Below are positions 40,701 to 52,700 of a stretch of 64,000 nucleotides of DNA, in pieces (position 1 is the first letter of the stretch; every line of letters starts with the position of its first letter). Made by a program: the position numbers and the translations under genes. Under the pieces are notes generated by a model. That model ran no database searches. It was not told the DNA's origin and was given only the letters and a program-made list of their open reading frames with translations. The DNA lies in NCBI GenBank assembly GCA_026874595.1, contig CM049311.1, forward strand, positions 40,057,676-40,121,675, in the 5' to 3' direction. This stretch comes from Sipunculus nudus. Lineage: Eukaryota > Annelida > Sipuncula > Golfingiida > Sipunculidae.

Positions 40701-43700
40701 ATTTTCATGAGAATTCAAACATTTAATGAGTAACCAGGGAGCCTTTGTAAAGATATATTAAATTGTGCATACAGTGAACTTGTGTCTCACAGAAATGATA
40801 ATATATTTGGATTTGGATTATAAATGATTATAAAAATAACAAAGCTGCGGTGAGTTACTGGTGTATAGGTACATGTACTACTGTTTTCTGCCTCAGTTGT
40901 GTTGAAAGACATATTTTTATGCCCCCGCCACAAAGTGGCAGGGGCATATAGTTTTACCCATGTCCGTCATTCCGTCATTCCGTCATTCCGAAATGAAACA
41001 GTTGTACGGACTTTTTTTCGCAATGCCTGCAGATATTGGCCTAATTTTTGGTGTGTTGGCAGATAATGACCAGTTACAGATCAAGTTCGCGTTTCGTCCC
41101 GGTTGACCTACTTTTGACCGTTTTACGGCTCCTAAACTTAGAAAATTTCATGAAAAATAGAAATTTTCATGACAAATACACATGTACAGACTTTTTTTCG
41201 CAATGCCTGCAGATATTGGCCTGATTTTTGGTGTGTGGGCAGATAATGACCAGTTACAGATTGAGTTCGCGTTTCGTCCCGGTTGACCTACTTTTGACCG
41301 TTTTACGGCTCCTAAACTTAGAAAATTTCATGAAAAATAGAAATTTTCATGACAAATACACATGTACAGACTTTTTTTCGCAATGCCTGCAGATATTGGC
41401 CTGATTTTTGGTGTGTGGGCAGATAATGACCAGTTACAGATCGAGTTCGCGTTTAGTCCCGGTTGACCTACTTTTGACCGTTTTACGGCTCCTAAACTTA
41501 GAAAAATTCATGAAAAATATAAATTTTCATGACAAATACACATGTACAGACTTTTTTTCGCAATGCCTGCAGATATTGGCCTGATTTTTGGTGTGTGGGC
41601 AGATAATGACCAGTTACAGATCGAGTTTGCGTTTCGTCCCGGTTGACCTACTTTTGACCGTTTTACGGCTCCTAAACTTAGAAAAATTCATGAAAAATAG
41701 AAATTTTCATGACAAATACACATGTACAGCCGTTTTTAGCCCTCAGCTCATAGGCTGATGGGCTATTGTCATCACCCAAGCTGTCCGTCTGTCCATCTGT
41801 CTGTCCGTCCGTCCGTCCGTTCCGCGTCTGTTAACTTTTACCTTGTGAGCGGGATATCTCTAAAAGGATTCACTGTTGGAATTTTATTTCATCAGTGAAG
41901 ATGTATATCGATAAAATCTCTGTCAAGTTCGAAGATGGGTGACATTGACCCATTTTTCTACATTTTAGAGCTGATTATAGAAAAACACTCAGAAGTTTAT
42001 ATCTCAGGAACCATTGTGTGGATTTTCACAAAACTTACTATGATCATTGGGACTGATGGTCTGTACGTGCTGCACAATTTTGGTGGCGTCACCTGCAATT
42101 TCTGATTTTTTAATGAAATTTTATCGGATTTTTCAATTTTGGCCTTTGTGCAGGATATCTCCAAAGGTATTGAACTAAGGAACTTCATTTCTTCATTGCT
42201 ATTGCATTATATTTACAAAATCTTGGTCAAGTTCAAAGATGGGTGATCTTGACCTACTTTTCAAGGTCACAGAGCTTAGTTTAGAAAAAAACTTAGGCGC
42301 TTATTTCTCAGGAAGCATTTGGTGGATTGTTATAAAACATGGTACATACCTCTCCAATTTAAATTTATAACTGATTACCAGCTTTTGCTAATATTCTAGT
42401 TTCGCAATGCAATGCTTACAGATACTGGCCCAATGTTTGGTCTGTGGGCGCATAATGACCACTTACAGGTCGAGTTCGCGTTTCGTCCCAGTTAACCTAT
42501 TTTTGACCATATGACAGATCCTGAACATAGAAAATTTCATGAAAGACAGAAATTTTTATGAAAAATGCACATGTATGGATTTTTTTTCACAATGCCTGCA
42601 GATACTGGCCTGATTTTTGGTGTGTTCCTTGATAATGACCCGTTACAGATAGAGTTTGCATTTTGCCCTTCTTGACCTACTTTTGACCATACAACACCTC
42701 CTGAACTTAAATAAATTTTACAAAATTTAACAAATGTTTCTAATTTGCCCCAGGCGGGGGCATTCGTGTCGTACTGACACATCTAGTTTTTAATATGAAA
42801 CAGGGTAGATATATTAAACAGTACAATACAGTAGGTTCAGATTCACTATAAATATTCACACAGCAAAATAAATATTATTTATTTGTCTTGTAAGCCAATT
42901 GTTATTGGTCTGCAAATCTAAATTCAGTCATTGAGGTTGCCAATTCTATTTATATTAACCTTGTATATAATATTAAAAATAAATTTTGTTAACCTTGCTG
43001 ATAAAGGCTAATATAATATACCTTGATAATATTAAAACTATTTATATGTTGGAAAATATAATTTATAATAAAATGGAAGTAGGAGCCAGTTGGAATGCTG
43101 GTCATTTTTGCACATTGATCATCTGGTTTACCAGAACTTTGATGGGGAGACAGCACAAAAAATGTATTCATTCAACCTAGGGTTTTTGACTGCATCTCAG
43201 AGATGATCCGTAATAATACTTGTTGAAAAAAAAGATAAAGAACGTACAAAACTTAAAAATTGGCATCCAATATCTCTACTTAATACAGCCTATAAACTTA
43301 TGACAAAAGCTTTAAGCATTAGGCTTAAGTCAGTGTTAGCACATATTATAAATGGAAACCAGTATGGGTATATTAAAAAAAAATCCATAAATGAAGCAGT
43401 TAGAACTATTCTGGATTTAGGTCAGAAGAAATACTTTTAACCTTAATTTTTGAGAAGCCTTTTGATACTGTGGAATGGAACTTTATTAATGCAACATAAG
43501 AAACTTTAAATTTTGGTCCTTCATTCTTAAAATAGGTTGGACTACTGTATAAAGATGCTCAGGCATGTTTTATGAATAATGGTCATTCTTCAGGGTATTT
43601 TAAAACAGGAAGGGGTGTTCTGCAAGGAGATCCACTGTCACCATATATATTCATAATATGTCTAGAAATTATAGCAATTGATATTAGATATAATGCAGAT

Positions 43701-46700
43701 ATACTTGGTATTAATTAAACAATGAGGAATTAAAGCTAGTTTTGTATGCAAATGACACTAGATTAATTGGGAAGGATTTGGAGTCTGCTAAAAAATCTTA
43801 AACTTGTTAAGAATGTGCAGGCAGTATTCTGGTTTGAAAATTAATAAAGATAAAACTGAGGCAATATGTTAAAGGAAACTTAAAATCTGAGAAAAAAACC
43901 TGAGGATTAATATCTAGTCTACTTGTATCAAAGTTCTAGGTATCTACATATCCTACAACCAAAAGACTTGCAATAAATTGATCTTTGAATCAAATATAAG
44001 AAATGTTTATGAACTTATAAAAACATATTGAAACAAAGAAACTTAACATTACAAGGAAGAATTTTAGTAGATAAAACATTATTTTTTTTCCAAAATTGGC
44101 ACATTTAATATTAAACTACCAAAAAGCTGTAAAGAAAGAATAAAAGATTACTGTGGTCATTTACATGGAAAGGTCAAACAAAAGGAAAAGTAAAAGGAGA
44201 AATTTTAGTGAAACCAGTGAAGAGACGAGGTTTGGACATGCTACATTGATAATTATATTAAAGGACAACAAATTATGTGGATTAAGAGATTAAGAGGTAA
44301 TGCAGATAAACACTGAAAATTTTTCATTGATGATTTAAGTGCCAGGTATGGAAGTTTTAAATTTTTGCTGCACTATAACTACAAAATAGATTATTTAAAA
44401 GGGACTTTTCCCAATTTTAATCTATATGTACTTAGCAGTTGGAAAGATATAAGAGTTCAAGATGAATCAGTAGAATCTATTTGGAATAATAAATCTGTAA
44501 CAATGGAAGACTTGTATTCTGTAAATCTTTTTATGAAAGTGGATCTGTCATGTAAATCAAATATTTAAAGACAATGGTGCCATAATAAATTTTAATTTCT
44601 GGCTAGCTAATGTGAAAAACAAAGAGACTTTTTAGTATATACATTGAAAATATATAATTTTAGGGATACCAGAAGAAAGTAAACAGAGGGGAAATAAAAT
44701 CATTTTTCATGGTAAGGAGTATATCTATAAAACCTAAGATTCATTTGTATTTAATAAAGAAAACTTAAAAAATTATCAAAAATTATCAGAAGAAAATAGA
44801 ACATACAGCTGAATACAAGGAAAACTAGAATACGGGTAGTCGACAAGAGACTACGTGTATCCGCCTAAATAGAGTGGAACGGGTGAAGTGAGGCATGGAT
44901 TGAGTGGCAAGGGGAAATAGAGTGAAGTGTTGCATATTAGCATGGATGTCTGCAGCCAAATGGTGTATGTAGGTTGCGCAACCTACCACAAAATCCAGAA
45001 AGCCGTCCAAGTTGTATACATATGCAAAATTTGAGGCAGATAAGTCAAACCACTATATGTTTATGAGTGATTTTAGCCCGTGGCAGACAAACATTTTGAC
45101 GCTGTGCAAAAATGGTTGAAGGTGGCGCCACCAGTTTTGCGTATGATAAAGAGCTATGTGAGAACTATACACATGCAAAACTTTGGCCCAATCGGTCAAA
45201 CGGTTCCCAAGATATGAGCTTGGATGTCTGCTGCATAAACTAGAATGCAGGTGGCGCCACCTGTCATAAAATCAAGAGAGCTGTCGGGGATGTATAAACC
45301 TGCAAAATTTTACGCAGATATGTCAAACCACTGCCGAGATATGAGTGATTTTATCCCATGGCAGACAAACAGACAGGAGCTGTGCAAAAATGGCTGCAGG
45401 TGGTGCCACCAGTTTTGCGTATGATAAAGAGCTATGTGAGATCTATACACATGCAAAATTTTGGCCCAATCGGTCAAACGGTTCCCGTCATAAAATCAAG
45501 AGAGCTGTCGGGGATGTATAAACCTGCAAAATTTTAGGCAGATATGTCAAACCACTGCCATGATATGAGTGATTTTATCCCATGGCAGACAAACAGACAG
45601 GAGCTGTGCAAAAATGGCTGCAGGTGGCGCCACCAGTTTTGCGTATGATAAAGAGCTATGTGAGATCTATACACATGCAAAATTTTGGCCCAATCGGTCA
45701 TACGGTTCCCGAGATATGAGCTTGGATGTCTGCAGCGTAAAAGTGAATGTAGGTGGCGCTACCTGTCATAAAATCAGAAAAGCTATCCAGGATGTATACG
45801 CATGCCGAATTTCAGGTGAATTATTCAAGTCACTGCAGAGATATGAGTGATTTTAACCCAAGGCAGACGAAATGATGGACACTGTGCAAACATGGTTGCA
45901 GGTGGCGCCACCATTTTTGTGTATGTTATAAAGCTCTCCAAGGGCTACATTTGTGCAAAAAAATTTACCTGATCGGTCAAACGGTTCCCGAGATATGAGC
46001 TTGGATGTCTGCAACGTAAACGTGAACGTAGGTGGTGCCACCTGTCATAAAATCAGAAAAGCTATCCAGGATGTATACGCATGCCGAATTTCAGGTGAAT
46101 TAGTCTAGTCACTGCAGAGATATGAGTGATTTTTACCCAAGGCAGACGAACAGATGGACACTGTGCTAACATGGTTGCAGGTGGCGCCACCATTTTTTGT
46201 GTATGTTATAAAGCTCTCCAAGGGCTACATTTGTGCAAAAAACTTTTCCTGATCGGTCAAATGGTTCCTGAGATATGTGGGTTTATGTGTGGAAACAGCT
46301 GCACAAACGGACGCAGAGCGCAGAGGAAAGGTCAGAGGTCAAAACAAAATCGGGGCGCAGCAGTTCACATGTGACCCGAACATAATCCCGGGTTTCGTAA
46401 AATTCCGCCCATCGGTTACGGAGGAGTTCTCCGGACACCTAAGCTGCGGCGGCGGCGGTGTGCAGCTGAAAACATAGTATCCGCAAAACTTTGATTTGGC
46501 GGATACAATAATAAATGGAAAATATTATGGGAAAAGGTTTGGATATCTGAAACAAGGGAATTTAGTGCATATATTCATTTAACATAAATTGCTATGTGAA
46601 GGACAATGGTTACTTTATTGACCTTTTCATGTTTTAACTTTAAGGTAGCAGGACTGGTCAAAATCCTAAAAATTGGTGTTTTTTTAATAAAAGGTATACG

Positions 46701-49700
46701 TAATATTGAATACTGGGCGGATCTAATGCAGCTGAGCACATTTTGGGTCACCGGTTGCATTTTGTGGAAAAGGGGGATTATTATTCAGTAAACACCAAGA
46801 TGTGTTGACAGGGTGTTTGTAAACTAACTCCAGCCTTGCCACAGGCCTGTCAATCACTCTGCCCCCAGCCCTCACCTGGGTCATTCAGCCAATCGCAAGG
46901 TGCAAGAGTTTAATTAATGCATGGGCCAAGTACCTCCGTGCAGGAGGTGGCAAGTACTGCAATCGACGTTGTTTGCCCCATCTAATTAGCTGAGCATACA
47001 ACTGATAAGCGTTGGAGAGCAACCGTAACTCTAGCTAATTATTGTGCAAACAAACCCGTCCTTGTGATTAACCTGTTAGTGCCATTGGCCTTTCTGTCTT
47101 TTGTCGGGTATGTTACGCCGAAACACAAATTTTCACTTGACATCATGTTATTTCTACTATATCCTGAGCCTATCGACAGATACGTAAAATTACTTTATAA
47201 TAAGATGCTTCATATCCCAACCATAACGTCTATGATATTCAAACTGTCAACACCGCAACAAATAAATATTACGCCAATATCAAACGAAACTACGAGGGGC
47301 CGACGACGCAAATCCCGAATGCCACTTAAAGAACTGCAGCAGTTGAATGATATCAAGAAGTCCCAGCGGGCCGAACCTACTTCCGTGATCAAACTTATGG
47401 CCGGCGACGATGAATCGTCAGATGACGGCATCTCTATGTTTACGCATGAAGGAAAACCGGAGGCCGACACCTATCGACTTTGGCAGTGTTATCACCTAAA
47501 TGCGCAATTGTCAGCCGCTGTTGTACTTCCCTCCAATAAACAAAAAGTCAAGATTTTACATATGACTTGTATGTGTATGAGAGATTTAAATATAAACTTT
47601 ATTTATTTTACATGGATTGCACAACTATTAACAATAACTAATACGAGGCACTCTCCATGACACGGATGTTGGCGCTCGGTGGTCGGTAAATATATAATTG
47701 ATTTTATACGAGATTTGTATGATCCTTATAAACTCTTCTTTATTGTCAACTCCCAAATACCTATAATGTATGTAAACCGTGATAAATAAATCAATCTTTG
47801 TTCTCCTTGATTGGCCATTGATCCCGCTCCCCTCGTTCCTGTGTAAACACGCGGTTACCTATTAGGCATGGCTACCCACCTGTTCAGCCGCGGGTCCCAG
47901 TTGTTGAGTGCTCAGCGCACCTTGGCACTCGGCCAAAACTGTAAGCTCCGCCTACTAAAGTCCATGCACGTGGTGTTTGACAAGTCGCTGGTGTGACAGG
48001 GCAAACTTTTATCGTTTTAATACGTTTTTAATGCAACATAGTCAATTAATCCATGTTATTATGGCATGGTTTGATAAGAACCACTGTCTTGACCAAAATC
48101 ATGTGACTGTCAGCATGTAGTTGTGGTTAGTTACGTGTGCAGGACGAATGATCTCTACAAATATAGTTTTTGGCCATTTTCTCGAAACATCATTTCACCT
48201 GAACACCTTATCTTTAGAGCGTTATTTCTCAATAATCACTTGTCCGAAACATACCATCTTTGAAATATATATTTTTAATATGTCTTCTAAAAAGCGTTTT
48301 TAGCTCAGCTGACTATAAGTCATCTGAGCTATAGTCGTGGTCCATTGTCCGTCGTCCGTCCGTCCGTCTGTCCGTCCGTCCGTCCGTCCGTAGAGGTGGC
48401 ACGTTTTGAAACCGTAAGACCTAGGAATCCAAAATTCGGCGTAATGTTAGATGTCCCCAAGATCTCCTACCAAGCCGTAAACTGGGTCTTTGCAACTTCG
48501 TTCCTTTGAGAAATTAAGGAAAAACCTCAATTTTTTATTAAAAACCTATTTTCACACTTCAGGACTGCCTAATATCAAAACCACTCATCTGTTTTTCCTC
48601 ATATTTACCATAAATATTCCTCTATATAGTTCCTATGTACATGCCAGAAATTATGTCTGTATTATTTAATTTAAAAAAGTTATGGGCCCAAACATAATGC
48701 ATTTTGTAAAAAATCAGGAAAGATATTTGATCACTTAACACAAAAAATGTTAAAGCTATCGACCTTTTTTCCAGTAATATAACTTTAATTAATCAAAATT
48801 AAATTATATATCCAAAATTAGATGAAAATCTTTTAAATTTTCTAAAATATTAATAAAAATAAAAAATTGGTACCTTAAATTTAGCCCAACTTTGACCATG
48901 GCACGTTTTTTTTCCTGTAAGTACTGTGGATTTAATTTTCTCAGCATGTTTTTGTTAGCATTTCAACTGTTAACACCAAAAATTTGAAACCAGTTGATCA
49001 AAAACTGTAGGTTTTAATAAGTTTTCAAGCACCATGTAACATATTGTTTACATCAAGCTAGTGTTATGCAGTTTGCAAGAGCTCAGCTCCCCAGCTTCAG
49101 CTCTTAGTTCCTTAAATTCGGCATACAGTTAGATGTCTCCAAAATCCCCTACCATGCCAAGAATTTGGTCACTAGGACTTAATTCCTTCGAGATATCAAT
49201 GAAAAACTTCATTTTTCCATTAAAAACCCATTGTTACACTTCAAGATGCCTAATATCAAAACCACTGATCTGACTTTAATCATAAATAATATACATATTT
49301 TTCATTCTCTATGCACATGCCAGAATGATGTCAGTATTGCGTAATTGTTTTAAGTTATGGGCCCAAACATAATGCACTTTGTAAAAAATCAAGAAATATA
49401 TTTACTCCCTTAACAAGGGCATTGCTGAAGCTAGAGATTTTTTTGTCAGGGATGTAACATTATTTAATCAAGATTCAATTGAATACCCAAAATTAGTTCT
49501 GAATTTTTCAAATTTTATAAGTTATTAGTATAAATTTAAAATTAGTACCTTAAATTTTGCCCAACTGTGACCATGGCACGTTTGTGTCCTGTTAGCACTG
49601 TTGATATAATTTTCATATCATGCACACATTAGGACTTCAGCTTTTTAGTTTAGAAAGCTGAAAGAAATTGGCCAAAAATTGTAGCTTTTATTAATGTTTT

Positions 49701-52700
49701 TTATGAGACCCTGTCAGACTTTGGCTCTCTCCAGCCCCTCTTGAGTCACCTGTATGTTGACCTTGTTGACCTTTCATCAAATTATGCACGCTTGAGGCGA
49801 GGCATACAGGAATCCAGGCAGCTTATGGCCAGCCACAGTTGATCCAGGTGTCCAACCCAACTCATCTAGTAGTTTTAACCAACAACATAACAATAAACAA
49901 TAAATTAATAAATTTTTATTGGTTTTTTAATAACAAATTAAAGAAAAATTGAAAAGGAATTTGTTAGTTTATAATAACAGGAAATTAACTTGCAGTTACT
50001 GATGATATAAGAATCTTGTATCGAGGGGTAGAATGTCACATATTCCTAATAACACCATGCAGTCACCTATGGCATTTTTCAGTTCAATTTTAATGATAAA
50101 GAAGTAAATCATATTATTCATTACTAATCATTAGGGATCATATGAAGGAAATTAATGATAGACAAAGATGCAGTTGATAATATTAATCTAGATTCCTACT
50201 GTGTCTAGTGTGTACATTGATGTGAAATTAGTCCAAAATGAATTTTTTACAGTTATTTTTTAATATAAATAAAAGCCATAAAACCAGGTACTTATGATCA
50301 TTATTTAAATGTGTGAATTTTGTATATTCTGGATTCTCAACATCATTGGTTGGTGAAACTGAATAAATACCAGACATGGTGCAAATACTTTGTAATTGTA
50401 TTTAAATACGAATATGATTATGTACTCCATTATAAAATTTCTTGCATAAAGAATAGGAATTCAGGTAAAAATGAAAGTATATGAATACTCGTGCAAATAC
50501 TTTCAAAAATGTATTCATGAATGCATTCATGAATATATTCTTTAATATTATTTTAATAATCATATCAGTTATATTTCATTTTAAAAAATCATATGATTCT
50601 CTTATTATTTTTTTATAAAAATTATATTTGGGACAATATTTGTAATTTTTTTTAATAAATAGTTAAACTCTTATATTATATGTTCTGCTTATAAGTTATA
50701 TGGCCAAGTCAAAATCTGTGTGACAATAGTACTCCATTTGTTAATAAAATAAATGAAATCAATCCTCTTCCCTGTCTCCAAAGGTACTATCAAAATCATA
50801 CATAAGCTAAACAACAACAACTCATAATACAGCTTATATTTATTACCACACAAAACCAGCGTGTGCCTCATTTCTAAATAATATTTTTTTATCATATATA
50901 ACAGCTGAGCGTCGTGACCCATAGGTCCCTTGTTTTTTATTTTACACCTATACTAAATTTGAACGATTTTATTATGGTAAAAGTAAAAAATGAAATGATT
51001 TGTGAAGATTTCAATATTAAATACTCTGTAAAATCGTAATTTTTAAACTTAACTCACTAAACAAAAAAACGCCTGGGGATTATTATCTAAATTCTCTATT
51101 TATTTAAGAAGATTTTCTGTATCTGCTTTAGTTGTGCTGGAATAAACGATTTTTTGTTAAAAATTAAAATTAAATTAAAATTCTTACAAATTCAAACCTG
51201 TTCCTCGGAAACAAAGTTTATCACCAAACTATAGAGAATTTTCTTAGCTTTCAGAAAATGTATACTTTAGGGGGTATTAAAGCATTAGATTGTTCCATGC
51301 AAAGTCAGGTCAGGTGGGGGGACCAGTCCTGCCACCTTAAGTGTGTTCAATTGGTATCCTGTCATTTTGTAATTGTCTACTTGATGTTTTGACTCTGCGT
51401 GTTTCTCTTGGTTATGTATGAATTTTTATACATGTGATGTGTTTTGCAATAAAAAAAATACTACATTGATATACTCAACAGATAATACTTTATCAACTGA
51501 CGTGTTTAACATTGATATACTCAACAGATAATACTTTATCATGTGATGTGTTTAACATTGATATACTCAACAGATAATACTTTATCAACTGATGTGTTTC
51601 ACTTCAAATTTAAAGTTAAATGAGTGTTTCATCACAGGTGTCCAAAACACTGGTGTGTTGTCTTTTTAGGGGACCCCCTGGCCCCATACCAAGCTCATCT
51701 ACATAGTTATAACATTTACCCAGTCTTTTTCTGGAGAACAGTTTGAGGGGAAAAAAATGTAAACTACTGTACAGTCTCAATTAATTCAAATAGAATTAAA
51801 TCATTATTATCACAGAAATTCAAAATAAAATAATAAAAATGAGTAAATAGTCTATTTGCTATTGCTTTTACCTTAGATCTACCATATTATGTGAGTGGTC
51901 AAGAATACCAGAAGTTAAGAATATTAACCAATACCATCTATTGCACAATATCTGTGTACTTGAAAGAAAATCAAAGATTGTGCTCTGGTGGCCATATTGG
52001 AATTCCGACAGGTCTGCCATTCGATATTGAGCCCTTATAGGTACTAATTACCTCTTTGATAATGAGAAAGATCAAGCATGTTCTTGTTGAGATATCGCAC
52101 TTAAAAGAAAACCCCAAGTTGTGCTCTGGCAGCCATATTGGAATTCCGACAGGTGTGTGATTTGACAGGGATTGTGTCCACATAGGCACTAATCATCCCT
52201 GTGAATTTGGGAAAGCTGCAGTATGTTGTTATTGAGTAATATTGCGCGTGAAAGAAAATCAATTATTGGGCTGTGGTGGCCATGTTGGAATTAATTCCAA
52301 CAGGTCTGTAATTCAAAAGGTCTGGAGCCCTCATAGGTACCAATCATCTCTGTGAATTTTGGAAAGCAGAAGTATGATGCTGTAGAGTCATCGCGCATGA
52401 AAGAAAATCAGCGATTGGGCAGTGGCATATTGGAATTCAGACAGGTCTGTAATTCAGTACTCATTTCTGGATCCCTCATATGTCCCAATCATCCCTGTGA
52501 ATTTAGAAGAGCTGCAGTATGTTGTTGGTGAGTTATCATGTGCGAAAGAAAATCAGCGATTTGGCTGTGGCAGCCATATTGGAATTCCAACAAGTCTGCA
52601 ATTCGATAGGTCTGAAACTCTCATAGGTACCAATCATCCCTGTGAATTCAGGAAAGTTGCAGTATGTTGTTGTTGAGTTATCATGTGCGAAAGAAAATCA

